From: Ligilactobacillus cholophilus
GTDB taxonomy: Bacteria; Bacillota; Bacilli; Lactobacillales; Lactobacillaceae
Length of the DNA stretch: 64,000 nt
Assembly (NCBI RefSeq): GCF_030389495.1
Contig: NZ_CP127832.1
Span: 682,001 to 746,000 of the forward strand
Direction of reading: 5' to 3'
How positions within the stretch are numbered: the stretch's first letter is position 1; each line of letters begins with the position of its first letter. The notes beneath the pieces are model-generated. The model was not told where the DNA came from. It made no database searches and was given only the letters and a program-made list of their open reading frames with translations. The position numbers were made by a program, and so were the translations under genes. Positions 37,535 through 46,254 of this stretch are shown piece after piece.

Positions 37535-38353
37535 CTATTGATTTTGTAATGTGGCATGTGCACGTTTTACAACTTCATCTATATTAATATTTGAATAAAT
37601 TTCGCCTAAACCGCTAACTTTCTTTAAATGAACTAGAAATTCAATATTTCCATGTCCACCTGTAATTGGTGAAAAATCTAAATTACATACATCATAACCA
37701 TTTTCAACTGAAAAATTAACAATTTCATTTATTACTTCTTGATGAACTTTTTCATCATGTATAATACCATGTTTTCCAACTTTCTCACGTCCAGCTTCAA
37801 ATTGAGGTTTAATAAGTACAACTAAATCTCCATTTGTTTTTAAAATAGAATGAAGAGGTGGCAAAATTAATTTCAATGAAATAAAAGAAACATCTGTAGT
37901 TGCAAATTCCGGTTGTCCTTCATTAAAGTCCTCTAACTTGCTGTAACGAAAATTAGTATTTTCCATTACTACAACTCGTTCATCTTGTCTTAACTTCCAG
38001 ACTAATTGATTAGTTCCAACATCTAATGCATAAACTTTTTTTGCTCCATTTTGCAAAGAGACATCTGTAAATCCACCAGTTGATGAACCGATATCTAATA
38101 CAATTTTATCTTTAACTGATAATTTAAATACCTTTAGTGCCTTTTCAAGTTTTAATCCACCACGACTAACATATGGCATCTTAGTTCCCTTAAAATGTAA
38201 TTTAATTTCAGGAGAGATTTTCATACCAGGTTTATCTAATCGTTCTTCATTTTCACCTAAAATCTCACCAGCCATTACGGCTCTTTTTGCCTGTTCACGA
38301 CTTGAAAATAATCCTTGTTGAACTAGCAATACATCAATTCTTTCTTTTTTCAT
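37535..38353 (-). CDS. tlyA: TlyA/YqxC-family rRNA 2'-O-methyltransferase
   Basis: The 272-residue protein has an N-terminal S4 domain (RIDVLLVQQGLFSSREQAKRAVMAGEI) and an FtsJ-type methylase domain with VLDIGSSTGGFTDVSL near residue 85 and the catalytic lysine in GDLVVLIKPQFE. TlyA proteins methylate 16S and 23S rRNA in mycobacteria; in Firmicutes the target is not clearly proven. The argR gene that normally follows is absent: recN starts 20 bases downstream. Confidence 0.9.
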   Translation of the reverse strand: MKKERIDVLLVQQGLFSSREQAKRAVMAGEILGENEERLDKPGMKISPEIKLHFKGTKMPYVSRGGLKLEKALKVFKLSVKDKIVLDIGSSTGGFTDVSLQNGAKKVYALDVGTNQLVWKLRQDERVVVMENTNFRYSKLEDFNEGQPEFATTDVSFISLKLILPPLHSILKTNGDLVVLIKPQFEAGREKVGKHGIIHDEKVHQEVINEIVNFSVENGYDVCNLDFSPITGGHGNIEFLVHLKKVSGLGEIYSNINIDEVVKRAHATLQNQ

Positions 38354-38363
38354 GACTAATCCC

Positions 38364-39251
38364 TTAATATTTAAAATATTCTAAAAATCCCATTAATAAT
38401 TCTATATCAAAATTATTCTTTGATAATTCATTTAGATTTCTTGACATTTCACCTATTAGTTTATTTAAACATTTTTTAGCGCCATCCAGGCCTAATAAAA
38501 TAGGATATGTATTTTTATTTTCAGAATTATCTTTATGTACATTTTTGCCGAGTTGTTCTTTATTTCCAATTACATCTAAAATATCATCATATATTTGAAA
38601 AGCAAGTCCGAATTTCTCGCCAAAATCAACTAATATTTTTTCTTGTTTCTGATTTGCATTTCCTAATAGAGATCCAGCATAACAAGCATATTTAAGTAAT
38701 GCAGCTGTTTTACCTAAATGGACTTTTCTTAATTGAGATAAATTATATTCTTGTTTTTCTCCCTGTATATCTCCTACTTGTCCATTAATCATTCCTTCCG
38801 GACCCGCAGCTTTACTTAATCCACTAATTAATTTTATTTTTAAATCATTGTTTAATCGTGTATTACAGATACATTCAAATGCAGTTGTTAATAATGCATC
38901 ACCAGCAAGAACAGCCATTGCTTGTCCAAAAACTTTATGATTTGTTGGTTTACCTCGTCTTAAGTCATCATTATCCATTTCAGGTAAATCGTCATGAATT
39001 AAAGAATAAGTATGTATTAATTCAAGACTAGAAGCAACCTTAATATCATCTTTATTAATTTCGTTTTTTAAACTTTTAACAATAGCTAAAATTAAAATAG
39101 GTCGTATACGTTTTCCGCCTGCATCTACAGAATATCGCATTGCTTCATTTAAAACAGAATAACAATTCAAACTTTTTAAATAGTCATCTAAAAAATTATT
39201 TAATTGAGGATTTACGTTATCAATAAAATTATTTAATAAATTATTTTTCAT
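38364..39251 (-). CDS. ispA: Polyprenyl synthetase (farnesyl diphosphate synthase)
   Basis: This enzyme condenses IPP and DMAPP to geranyl and farnesyl diphosphate. The 295-residue protein has the first Asp-rich motif IHDDLPEMDNDDLRRGKPTNH near residue 85 and the second FQIYDDILDV near 220. Length and motifs fit IspA. It uses IPP made by the mevalonate cluster at 18918-22956. Its start overlaps the xseB stop. Confidence 0.94.
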   Translation of the reverse strand: MKNNLLNNFIDNVNPQLNNFLDDYLKSLNCYSVLNEAMRYSVDAGGKRIRPILILAIVKSLKNEINKDDIKVASSLELIHTYSLIHDDLPEMDNDDLRRGKPTNHKVFGQAMAVLAGDALLTTAFECICNTRLNNDLKIKLISGLSKAAGPEGMINGQVGDIQGEKQEYNLSQLRKVHLGKTAALLKYACYAGSLLGNANQKQEKILVDFGEKFGLAFQIYDDILDVIGNKEQLGKNVHKDNSENKNTYPILLGLDGAKKCLNKLIGEMSRNLNELSKNNFDIELLMGFLEYFKY

Positions 39252-39477
39252 CTAAATCCTCTTTTTCAAATAATTCTTCATTTTCATCATTATCAATTAC
39301 ATGAGTTAATGTTTTTTGAGCATTATCCAATGTATTTTGTAATTTTTTACTTATTTCCATTCCCTTTTGAAACTGATCTAAAGCTTGTTCTAATGGAACA
39401 TCGCCTTGTTCTAATTGATTAACAATTTTTTCTAATTCATCCATTTGTTCTTCAAAACTCATTTTTTTATTTTCCAT
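39241..39477 (-). CDS. xseB: Exodeoxyribonuclease VII small subunit
   Basis: XseB forms the exonuclease VII complex with XseA. The 78-residue protein has the family core FEEQMDELEKIVNQLEQGDVPLEQALDQFQKGMEIS, a helical hairpin, and a short acidic tail. It lies between xseA (5 bases upstream) and ispA. Confidence 0.96.
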   Translation of the reverse strand: MENKKMSFEEQMDELEKIVNQLEQGDVPLEQALDQFQKGMEISKKLQNTLDNAQKTLTHVIDNDENEELFEKEDLDEK

Positions 39478-39482
39478 AAGAA

Positions 39483-40823
39483 TTAATCCCTTCTAATTCT
39501 AAGCACTTTAACCTGTGCAACTCCATCTTTAAAATGTAAATTTAACTCTTCATTATCACTTAAATCATCTACATTCTTAATTACTGCGTCATTTTTAATA
39601 GCTGTAACATAAGAATATCCACGATCCATAATTTGTGATGGATCTAACAATTCAAGAGCCTTTTCTTTTTTCTTAAATTCTGAAATTTTTTCTTTAATAA
39701 TATTATTAGTTAAAGTAACAAGTTGTTTTTTGCTAGAATCTAATAATACATTTAACTTTTCAATTCTATTAATTGGTGATACATGTTCTAACTTATTTTT
39801 CTCCATCAATAAGCGATTTTGATTCTGATGGAAAATAGTTTCAATTTTATTAATCAATCTTGTTTCTGCTAAATCTAGTCTTTGAACATAACCATCATAT
39901 AATCGTTCAGGCTGAGTAAAAATAAATGAATTCTTTAATTTCGTTAATTGATTTGATTTATTTTTAATTATTCGTTGCATAGATCCTGCTAAACGAACTT
40001 GTGAATCTTTTAACTTTACAAGTACCTCTGATAATACTGGAGTTGCCAATTCTGCTGCTGCAGTTGGAGTTGCTGCTCTAACATCTGCTGCTAAATCAGC
40101 TAATGTAGTGTCTGTTTCATGACCTACTGATGAAATAACAGGAATTTTACTGTTAGCAATTGCTCGAGCAACTTCTTCTTCATTAAATGGCCAGAGATCC
40201 TCAATAGATCCACCACCTCGACCAATAATAATTGTATCAAAATTTGCAAGTTTATTAACTTCTTTTAATCTCTTTACAAGTGAATCTTTCGCATATTCTC
40301 CTTGAACTTCAGCTGGAAATAAGACTAATTGTACAATAGGGTATCTCCTTCGAGTAGTTGTTATAATATCTCGTATTACAGCACCAGATGGACTAGTAAT
40401 TACTGCAATTCTTTTAGGAAATTTAGCTAACTCTCTCTTTGGTTTGCTAAATAGTCCTTCTTGAGTTAGTTTTTCTTTTAATTGCTCATAAGCTTTATAT
40501 AAAGCACCAACTCCATCCGGCTGCATCGTTTCAATATTGATTTGATATTTTCCAGTTTGCTCATAAACTTCAATTTTTCCAGTAACAAGAACTTTCATTC
40601 CCTCTTCAGGTTGAAATTTAATGCGTTTGAAATTTGATTGAAACATAACTGCTTCAATCTTTGCATTTTTATCTTTTAAGCTAAAATATTGATGACGAGG
40701 TCTTAAACGAAAGTTTGAAATTTCACCAATCAGATATACCTTATCTAGGTATGGATCATACGTAAACTTTTTACTAATATATTTTGTTAATGCGGTAACT
40801 GTCAAATATTGATCATGTTGCAT
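39483..40823 (-). CDS. xseA: Exodeoxyribonuclease VII large subunit
   Basis: XseA degrades single-stranded DNA in both directions. The 446-residue protein has an N-terminal OB-fold (TVTALTKYISKKFTYDPYLDKVYLIGEISNFR), the catalytic domain with ITSPSGAVIRDI, GRGGGSIEDLWPFNEE and SSVGHETDTTLADLAADVRAATPTAAAEL, and a C-terminal coiled coil. Its ATG follows the folD stop directly. Confidence 0.96.
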   Translation of the reverse strand: MQHDQYLTVTALTKYISKKFTYDPYLDKVYLIGEISNFRLRPRHQYFSLKDKNAKIEAVMFQSNFKRIKFQPEEGMKVLVTGKIEVYEQTGKYQINIETMQPDGVGALYKAYEQLKEKLTQEGLFSKPKRELAKFPKRIAVITSPSGAVIRDIITTTRRRYPIVQLVLFPAEVQGEYAKDSLVKRLKEVNKLANFDTIIIGRGGGSIEDLWPFNEEEVARAIANSKIPVISSVGHETDTTLADLAADVRAATPTAAAELATPVLSEVLVKLKDSQVRLAGSMQRIIKNKSNQLTKLKNSFIFTQPERLYDGYVQRLDLAETRLINKIETIFHQNQNRLLMEKNKLEHVSPINRIEKLNVLLDSSKKQLVTLTNNIIKEKISEFKKKEKALELLDPSQIMDRGYSYVTAIKNDAVIKNVDDLSDNEELNLHFKDGVAQVKVLRIRRD

Positions 40824-41672
40824 CTATTTGATACTTCTTTCTGCAATTTGAATCGTCTGTTCCAATAACATTGTAATTGTCATAGGACCAACTCCACCAG
40901 GTACTGGGGAAAGATAAGCTACTTTACCATTTACAGAATCATAGTTAACATCCCCTACTAATTTACCTTCACTGTTTCGATTAGTTCCTACGTCAACTAC
41001 AATTGCATTTTCATTAAAATAACTTTCATCAAAATATTCTGTTTTACCAATAGCTGTAATAACAACATCTGCATTTTTGGTCTTATTTACAAGATCTTGT
41101 GTATAACTATGAGTAACAGTCACTGTCGCATTGGCATTCATCATTAAAGCAATAAGTGGCATACCCACGATTTGACTTCTTCCTACAATAACAACATTTT
41201 TTCCAGTTAAATCAATATTATATTCTGAAATAAGTTTCATAATACCATGTGGTGTACATGGTATTAATTGAGCTTGATTCATAAATAATTTGCCAATATT
41301 CATTGGATGAAAACCATCTGCATCCTTTGCAGGATCAATAGCCTGCATTACATGTTGTTCATTAATAGTTTTAGGTAATGGTAGTTGAACCAATATTCCA
41401 TGAATTTTTGGATCATTATTTAATTTCTTAATTAATTTAATTAACTCTTCTTCAGTTGTTGTTTCTGGAAGTAACTTATCAAATGTTTCCATTCCGACTT
41501 TTTCCGCTGCCTTTTTTTTATTTCTAATATATACTTTACTTGCAGGATCTTCCCCTACCAAAATCACTGCTAAACATGGTTTAATTCCATTCTTTTTTAA
41601 ATTTTCAACCCTTTTTTTTAAATCTTCCCTTATTTTAATTGCTAGCTTTTTTCCATCTAGTTTCGTTGTCAC
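40824..41672 (-). CDS. folD: Bifunctional methylene-THF dehydrogenase/cyclohydrolase
   Basis: FolD interconverts 5,10-methylene-THF and 10-formyl-THF. The 282-residue protein has VGEDPASKVYIRNKKKAAEKVGM, QLPLPKTINEQHVM and the NADP-binding GRSQIVGMPL, plus PVPGGVGPMTITMLLEQT near the end. I use the GTG at 41672, with AAGGA 9 bases upstream; an ATG three codons earlier sits directly on the binding site. It starts the folD-xseA-xseB-ispA-tlyA-recN unit. Confidence 0.95.
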   Translation of the reverse strand: MTTKLDGKKLAIKIREDLKKRVENLKKNGIKPCLAVILVGEDPASKVYIRNKKKAAEKVGMETFDKLLPETTTEEELIKLIKKLNNDPKIHGILVQLPLPKTINEQHVMQAIDPAKDADGFHPMNIGKLFMNQAQLIPCTPHGIMKLISEYNIDLTGKNVVIVGRSQIVGMPLIALMMNANATVTVTHSYTQDLVNKTKNADVVITAIGKTEYFDESYFNENAIVVDVGTNRNSEGKLVGDVNYDSVNGKVAYLSPVPGGVGPMTITMLLEQTIQIAERSIK

Positions 41673-41752
41673 AAAAATCATTCCTTAATTTAGTATCTTC
41701 TTCATTTTAGCATATCTCAATTAATTTTTTTATTTAAAAATTAATTATAAAA

Positions 41753-41786
41753 TAAAGAGACTATGAATAAAATCACAGTCTCTTTA
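41753..41786 (-). terminator. Intrinsic terminator after nusB
   Basis: On the minus strand AAAGAGACTGTGAT pairs with ATAGTCTCTTT (one G-U pair) followed by a T-rich tract. It separates efp-yqhY-nusB from the folD unit. Confidence 0.8.
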
Positions 41787-41817
41787 CATAAAAACTTAAA
41801 AATTAAATAAAACAAAT

Positions 41818-42216
41818 TTAGACAAAATTCGATAAAACGCCATTTATAAAACTACGTTCTTTTTCATCACTAAATTCCTTTGCTAATTGCAAAGCTTCAT
41901 TTAAAGCAACTTTATTAGGTACATCTTGAACAAATTTAATTTCATATAAACCAAGACGTAAAATAATTAAATCTGTCTTATTTAAACGACTTAACGTCCA
42001 TTTAGAATTAAGTTTACTTGAAATTAAATCATCTAATTGATTTTGTTGCTCCAATACACCATTTACAAGCATGAGTAAATATTCAGGTTGCTTTTTTACT
42101 TTATTTTCTTCCAAAAGTGAATCAACCACAAATTGTTTATCAGCATCTGGATTGCTATTAACTGCAAACAAAGTTTGAAATGCTAATTCTCTAATTTGAT
42201 GTCTTGTAATACTCAC
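41818..42216 (-). CDS. nusB: Transcription antitermination factor NusB
   Basis: NusB with NusE (S10) binds boxA RNA for rRNA transcription. The 132-residue all-helical protein starts TRHQIRELAFQTLFAVNSNPD and has the family C-terminus NKVALNEALQLAKEFSDEKERSFINGVLSNF. It overlaps yqhY by one base. Confidence 0.96.
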   Translation of the reverse strand: MSITRHQIRELAFQTLFAVNSNPDADKQFVVDSLLEENKVKKQPEYLLMLVNGVLEQQNQLDDLISSKLNSKWTLSRLNKTDLIILRLGLYEIKFVQDVPNKVALNEALQLAKEFSDEKERSFINGVLSNFV

Positions 42217-42644
42217 TATTCTTCACCATCTTCTTCGGCAAAAGGATTATTTGGATCAATTGCTGATTCCTGTTTTTCAGGAACAATTCCTTGAACATGA
42301 ACATCAACAATATCTAATTTTAACCCAGTCATAAAAAGTACTTGTTGTTTTACTTTTTCTTGAATCTCACAAGCAACTTTAGGTACTGAAACTCCATAAT
42401 TTAATAGAGCGTAAACATCTACTTTTAATTCAGAATCCTTTTGATCTAATTTTACCCCTTTGCTTCGATCTTCTTTACCGAATAATTTTGATACACTATT
42501 GGCTAAAGAACCTCGCATTGAATAAACTCCATCAACTTGACTGGCCGCAATTCCAATAATGACTTCAACAACTTCCGGTGCAATCTTGATTTCTCCTAAA
42601 CCAGGTTCTTGACTTGCTAAAATAATATTATTATCTTCAGTCAT
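42216..42644 (-). CDS. yqhY: Asp23/Gls24-family protein YqhY
   Basis: The 142-residue protein has the Asp23 domain: GEIKIAPEVVEVIIGIAASQVDGVYSM and the later VDVYALLNYGVSVPKVACEIQEKV. In other Firmicutes YqhY has been linked to fatty-acid (acetyl-CoA carboxylase) metabolism. No acc genes are beside it here. It lies between efp and nusB in the expected order. Confidence 0.92.
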   Translation of the reverse strand: MTEDNNIILASQEPGLGEIKIAPEVVEVIIGIAASQVDGVYSMRGSLANSVSKLFGKEDRSKGVKLDQKDSELKVDVYALLNYGVSVPKVACEIQEKVKQQVLFMTGLKLDIVDVHVQGIVPEKQESAIDPNNPFAEEDGEE

Positions 42645-42671
42645 TATTAAGCCTCCTTTAATTATGCATAA

Positions 42672-43229
42672 CTATGCACGTGAAATATATGTTCCATCTG
42701 CTGTATTAATAGTCAATGTTTCACCTTCATTAATAAAGAATGGAACTTGAACAACTAAACCAGTTTCCATTGTTGCTGGTTTACTACCACCTGATGATGT
42801 ATCACCTTTAATATTTGGTTCAGTTTCAGCAACTACTAAATCAACAGTATTAGGTAATTCAACACCTAATGTTTCTGAACCAAACATTACAACTTTAACT
42901 GACATATTTTCTTTTAAATATTTAATTTCATCTTCGATTTGTGTTTTGTTTAATTCAAGTTGTTCATATGTATTTGTATCCATAAATACATAGTTGTCGC
43001 CATCTGCATATAAGTATTGCATTTCTTTACGATCGATTTGTGCTTGATTTACTTTTTCACCTGCACGGAAAGTCTTTTCTTGAACAGCACCTGTACGTAA
43101 ATTTTTTAATTTAGAACGAACGAAGGCAGAACCTTTACCTGGTTTAACATGTTGAAATTCAACAACACGCCATAATTCGCCGTCTACCTCAATAGTTAAT
43201 CCGTTTTTAAAATCATTTACAGAAATCAT
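42672..43229 (-). CDS. efp: Translation elongation factor P
   Basis: EF-P relieves stalling at polyproline stretches. The 185-residue protein has three beta domains; the tip lysine is Lys32 in [10 protein letters not shown], the residue modified in other Firmicutes. No YmfI or other modification gene is adjacent. The end [12 protein letters not shown] is typical. Confidence 0.97.
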   Translation of the reverse strand: MISVNDFKNGLTIEVDGELWRVVEFQHVKPGKGSAFVRSKLKNLRTGAVQEKTFRAGEKVNQAQIDRKEMQYLYADGDNYVFMDTNTYEQLELNKTQIEDEIKYLKENMSVKVVMFGSETLGVELPNTVDLVVAETEPNIKGDTSSGGSKPATMETGLVVQVPFFINEGETLTINTADGTYISRA

Positions 43230-43330
43230 TTAATTATTCCTCCTAGGGTAATTTAAAAATTCCGTCTTATCCAAAAGAACTATACACAATATTTTCACGT
43301 GAATTTAAAGATTTGTCAAGCATATTATTA

Positions 43331-44383
43331 CTAAAGCTCTATGAATTCAGTAGAAATTGGTGTTAAATTTTCATATCCATTTTCAGTAACTAAAATATCA
43401 TTTTCAATTCTAATTCCACCTAAACCTGGAATATATACCCCAGGTTCAATTGTAATAATTTGTCCTGAAATCAATTCATCAAAACTATTCAAATTGGGAA
43501 GTTCATGAATTGATAACCCAATACCATGGCCAATTCCATGCGTAAAATATTGATCTAAATTATTGCTCTTTAATATTTTTTTTGCGCGTTCATAAAGCAA
43601 ATTTGCTGGCAATCCACTACGAACTAATTTTGTTGTTTCATTTAGGGCATCTAAAACAACGTTGTATACTTTTTTAATTTCTTTATTTTGTTTTCCCAAA
43701 CTAATTGTTCTAGTAATATCAAATGTATAATCGTTAACAAAATATCCAAAATCTAGCATTACTAAATCATTATGGTTAATTTTCCTATTTGAAATAGTAC
43801 TATGTGGTAATACAGTATTACTTCCACTTGCAATAATTGTATCAAATGAAGGTTTATCTGCACCATTTTTCTTTAAAAAATAATCCAAATCAATTGCTAA
43901 ACTTCTTTCTGTTTGATAATCAATTTTATCAATAAAAAAGTCAAATGCTTTTTTAGCAATTAAATTTGCTTTTTTTATTTTTTGAATCTCATTATTTGAT
44001 TTGATCGATCGCAATGACTCTATTAAATTTGAAATCGAAACAATATCTGAAGTAGCATTTTCATCTAAATAATCATACATGCTAAATTCGATAGAATCTT
44101 CAAATCCTACTGCAATCAAATGATCTTTTGAAATAATATCACATGTAGCCTTCAAATATTCATTAGAAATTATAGGTTGAATATCTTTGAGATTATTTAA
44201 TTCAATTTTAAATCTTTGATCACTAATTAAATATACACTTTCAAAAGTTACTAATACAATCCCATCGTCACCAGTAAAATTTGTTAAGTATTTAATATTT
44301 GTTTGGTTAGTAACTAAAAAGCCATCTAAAGAAAATTCTTTTAAATATTTTCTTAATTTATTAATTCTATTATTTATTTCCAT
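43331..44383 (-). CDS. pepP: Xaa-Pro peptidase (M24B, aminopeptidase P/prolidase type)
   Basis: This dinuclear metalloenzyme removes residues next to proline. The 350-residue protein has a creatinase-like N-terminal domain (1-125) and an M24 catalytic domain with VMLDFGYFVNDYTFDITRTI (two metal Asp), HGIGHGIGLSIHELP (His), TIEPGVYIPG and GGIRIENDILV (two Glu). Its spacing from GAGG to the ATG at 44383 is only 3 bases, so the initiation is weak or the in-frame GTG 9 bases earlier could be used. It is adjacent to efp, as yqhT-efp in Bacillus. Confidence 0.9.
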   Translation of the reverse strand: MEINNRINKLRKYLKEFSLDGFLVTNQTNIKYLTNFTGDDGIVLVTFESVYLISDQRFKIELNNLKDIQPIISNEYLKATCDIISKDHLIAVGFEDSIEFSMYDYLDENATSDIVSISNLIESLRSIKSNNEIQKIKKANLIAKKAFDFFIDKIDYQTERSLAIDLDYFLKKNGADKPSFDTIIASGSNTVLPHSTISNRKINHNDLVMLDFGYFVNDYTFDITRTISLGKQNKEIKKVYNVVLDALNETTKLVRSGLPANLLYERAKKILKSNNLDQYFTHGIGHGIGLSIHELPNLNSFDELISGQIITIEPGVYIPGLGGIRIENDILVTENGYENLTPISTEFIEL

Positions 44384-44392
44384 TTTCCTCAC

Positions 44393-44421
44393 AAAAAAAG
44401 AGGTTGGTTCCCAACCTCTTG
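44393..44421 (-). terminator. Intrinsic terminator after rpmA
   Basis: The arms AAGAGGTTGG and CCAACCTCTT form a perfect 10-bp hairpin; on the minus strand it is followed by seven U residues, directly ahead of the pepP start. Confidence 0.9.
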
Positions 44422-44431
44422 ATAAAATAAA

Positions 44432-44713
44432 TTAATCTGCAACAGGGTATACAGATACTTGACGCTTGTCACGTCCTTTGCGTTCATAACGAACAACACC
44501 TTCAACTTTAGCAAATAATGTGTTGTCGCCACCCATACCAACATTTGTACCTGGATAAATGTGTGTACCACGTTGGCGGTAGATGATTGAACCGCCCTTA
44601 ACAACTTGACCATCAGCACTCTTTGCGCCTAAACGCTTAGCCTTTGAGTCACGACCGTTAGCAGTTGAACCACCACCCTTTTTATGAGCGAAGAATTGTA
44701 AGTTCATTAACAT
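44432..44713 (-). CDS. rpmA: 50S ribosomal protein L27 precursor
   Basis: L27 reaches the peptidyl transferase centre through its N-terminus. The 93-residue protein begins MLMNLQFF before [15 protein letters not shown], the extended Firmicutes form in which Prp cuts after FF to expose the mature alanine. The rest of the body matches L27 ([23 protein letters not shown]). It is third in rplU-prp-rpmA. Confidence 0.97.
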   Translation of the reverse strand: MLMNLQFFAHKKGGGSTANGRDSKAKRLGAKSADGQVVKGGSIIYRQRGTHIYPGTNVGMGGDNTLFAKVEGVVRYERKGRDKRQVSVYPVAD

Positions 44714-44736
44714 AACCGTTGCACCTCCTTGATTAT

Positions 44737-45054
44737 TTATTTTATTTCGATGTATTTATCATAACTATTTTCAATATCTAATAAGCCTAACTTAAAACTT
44801 TCAAGTAAAAGTTGAACTTTTGGATGTTGAATTTGGTCAATTGGAAGTTTAACATTTAAAAATCCAGATCCTTCATCCGATTCAATAACTGGATTTGAAT
44901 CTGCCAACTTTTCCAAACTATTGACTGTATTAATTGCCAAAGCAGAAACAGCAGCACAAACAATATCATGTCCATATTCTCCTGATCCTGCATGACCTGA
45001 TAATTTAAATCCGCTAATTTTATCTTGATAGTAGCTAATTTGTGCTTGAATCAA
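44737..45054 (-). CDS. prp: L27 precursor-processing cysteine protease Prp
   Basis: Prp (YsxB) removes the N-terminal extension of L27. The 105-residue protein has the catalytic His in [26 protein letters not shown] and, in the same run, the catalytic Cys about 12 residues later. Between rplU and rpmA, the universal place in this phylum. Confidence 0.95.
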   Translation of the reverse strand: MIQAQISYYQDKISGFKLSGHAGSGEYGHDIVCAAVSALAINTVNSLEKLADSNPVIESDEGSGFLNVKLPIDQIQHPKVQLLLESFKLGLLDIENSYDKYIEIK

Positions 45055-45072
45055 AACCTAACCAGCTTTCAA

Positions 45073-45390
45073 TTATGCATTAATTTCGTCAATAACAACC
45101 TTTGTATATGGTTGACGATGACCTTGTTTTGTGTGTTGGTGTTTCTTAGGCTTGTACTTAAATGTAACAACTTTCTTAGCACGGCCTTGTTTTTCAACTG
45201 TACCTGTAACTGTTGCACCTTCAACTAATGGTGTACCGATTACAGTTTTTTCGCCACCAACTAATACAACTTCATCAAAAGTTACTTTGTCACCTGCTTT
45301 AACGTCTAATTTTTCAACGTAAATAGCTTGACCTTTTTCAACTTTTAATTGCTTGCCACCAGTTTTAATGATTGCGTACATCTTGTGCAC
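45073..45390 (-). CDS. rplU: 50S ribosomal protein L21
   Basis: L21 binds 23S rRNA domain V. The 105-residue protein starts [21 protein letters not shown] and contains [22 protein letters not shown]. The annotated Met is followed two residues later by a second ATG (MYAIIKTGG), which is the usual start and is 6 to 12 bases from the AAGGAGGTG site; either is possible. A promoter and leader lie upstream. Confidence 0.96.
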   Translation of the reverse strand: MHKMYAIIKTGGKQLKVEKGQAIYVEKLDVKAGDKVTFDEVVLVGGEKTVIGTPLVEGATVTGTVEKQGRAKKVVTFKYKPKKHQHTKQGHRQPYTKVVIDEINA

Positions 45391-45492
45391 CTCCTTAATT
45401 AATCCTTAGACTCGCCGTAATTTAGTGGCCTCCAAAAGAGACACTTAAACTTAAAACGTGCGGTTGCAGTTGTACTATGCACAAGTACAACA
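45391..45492 (-). ncRNA. rplU leader RNA (candidate L21 leader)
   Basis: From the predicted start point near 45491 to rplU there are about 100 bases of G/C-richer, structured sequence, including GTTGTACTTGTGCATAGTAC arms and CTTTTGGAGGCCACTAAA. The L21 leader is a known family in Firmicutes, thought to mediate autoregulation of rplU. I recognise position and size, not every base of the motif. Confidence 0.5.
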
Positions 45493-45497
45493 GTTGT

Positions 45498-45526
45498 ATA
45501 TTATCAGAAAATTTGTGTTTAGTCAA
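45498..45526 (-). promoter_or_regulatory. Promoter of rplU-prp-rpmA
   Basis: On the minus strand TTGACT (45526-45521) and TAATAT (45503-45498) are 17 bases apart, about 108 bases ahead of rplU. Confidence 0.75.
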
Positions 45527-45559
45527 ATATATATTAATGAAATTCATTGAAATTTTGAA

Positions 45560-45588
45560 TTGACTTTTTTTCACAATAATAATATAAT
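45560..45588 (+). promoter_or_regulatory. Promoter of tRNA-Arg
   Basis: TTGACT (45560-45565) and TATAAT (45583-45588) are 17 bases apart, ending 17 bases before the mature tRNA 5' end. Confidence 0.8.
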
Positions 45589-45605
45589 CATTATGTTGTT
45601 GATAT

Positions 45606-45679
45606 GGTTCGGTAGCTCAGCTGGATAGAGCATCCGCCTTCTAAGCGGATTGTCGAGAGTTCGAATCTCTCCCGAATCA
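45606..45679 (+). tRNA. tRNA-Arg (anticodon TCT)
   Basis: A full cloverleaf is visible: acceptor GGTTCGG / CCGAATC, D arm with GCTCAGCTGGATAGAGC, anticodon stem TCCGC/GCGGA with loop CTTCTAA (anticodon TCT, reading AGA and AGG), T arm GAGAG/CTCTC with loop TTCGAAT. The 3' CCA is not encoded, so it must be added by CCA-adding enzyme. Confidence 0.96.
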
Positions 45680-45693
45680 TTCAATTTATCTAG

Positions 45694-45727
45694 AGCACAA
45701 TATCAATCATGATATTGTGCTTTTTTT
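45694..45727 (+). terminator. Intrinsic terminator after tRNA-Arg
   Basis: A perfect 11-bp hairpin (GCACAATATCA / TGATATTGTGC, 4-base loop) with seven T residues follows the tRNA. Confidence 0.95.
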
Positions 45728-45731
45728 ATAA

Positions 45732-45766
45732 AAAAATTCAGTCTAAATAAATTAGACTGAATTAAT
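45732..45766 (-). terminator. Intrinsic terminator after the three-gene unknown operon
   Basis: The arms AATTCAGTCTAA and TTAGACTGAATT are perfect; on the minus strand a U-run follows. It ends the 48109-45768 transcript. Confidence 0.9.
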
Positions 45767-45767
45767 T

Positions 45768-46235
45768 TTATTTCATAAACATTTTTTCAAAATGACTTTC
45801 AATTTGATTTTCATCAAAGTCCAAATCTATTAACCCAAGTTTTAAGAACATATGCCATGCATGTACTAAGCTTTGAGGTTGTCGTTTAAAATAACAACTA
45901 TTAATCTGTTGCTGAATGCTTAAATAAACCATTGCAAGTGATTCACTTTTCCATTTTTGCCCAATTGCATTTAAATCTTCATCACTCATTAACATAATAT
46001 ATGTCCACTCTTTAAAATTTGCAATTGCAAAAAAATCTCTCATTGTCATGCAATAACTATCAAGTAATTCAGATTTTGATGCTTTATTTCGAATTTTATT
46101 AAATAAAGTAGCTAGACTTAAATTTACATTCACTACTAAATTACTATATTTTTCATCTAATGAATAACTCTTAGCTGGTAACATTTCAGAGTATTCACTG
46201 TGTCGAGCAATTGAAAACATTTGATTAAAATCCAT
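45768..46235 (-). CDS. Unknown protein, third gene of a three-gene operon
   Basis: The 155-residue protein is predicted all-helical: helices around SNLVVNVNLSLATLFNKIRN, SELLDSYCMTMRDFFAIANFKEWTYIML and SLAMVYLSIQQQI. This layout weakly resembles all-alpha nucleotide pyrophosphatases (dimeric dUTPase-like), but their metal-binding Glu/Asp residues are not where expected, so no enzyme function is claimed. I chose the ATG at 46235 (AGAAGG 8 bases upstream) over an earlier in-frame start that overlaps the previous gene. Confidence 0.75.
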   Translation of the reverse strand: MDFNQMFSIARHSEYSEMLPAKSYSLDEKYSNLVVNVNLSLATLFNKIRNKASKSELLDSYCMTMRDFFAIANFKEWTYIMLMSDEDLNAIGQKWKSESLAMVYLSIQQQINSCYFKRQPQSLVHAWHMFLKLGLIDLDFDENQIESHFEKMFMK

Positions 46236-46254
46236 GACTAAAACCTTCTCTTCA

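Noticed and set aside
44389-44619. Second frame overlapping rpmA
   Set aside because: Low-quality peptide without a binding site; the rpmA frame encodes a clear L27.
45736-45764. Inverted repeat as a tRNA-linked attachment site
   Set aside because: The repeat is a simple terminator and no integrase or duplicated tRNA end is present.
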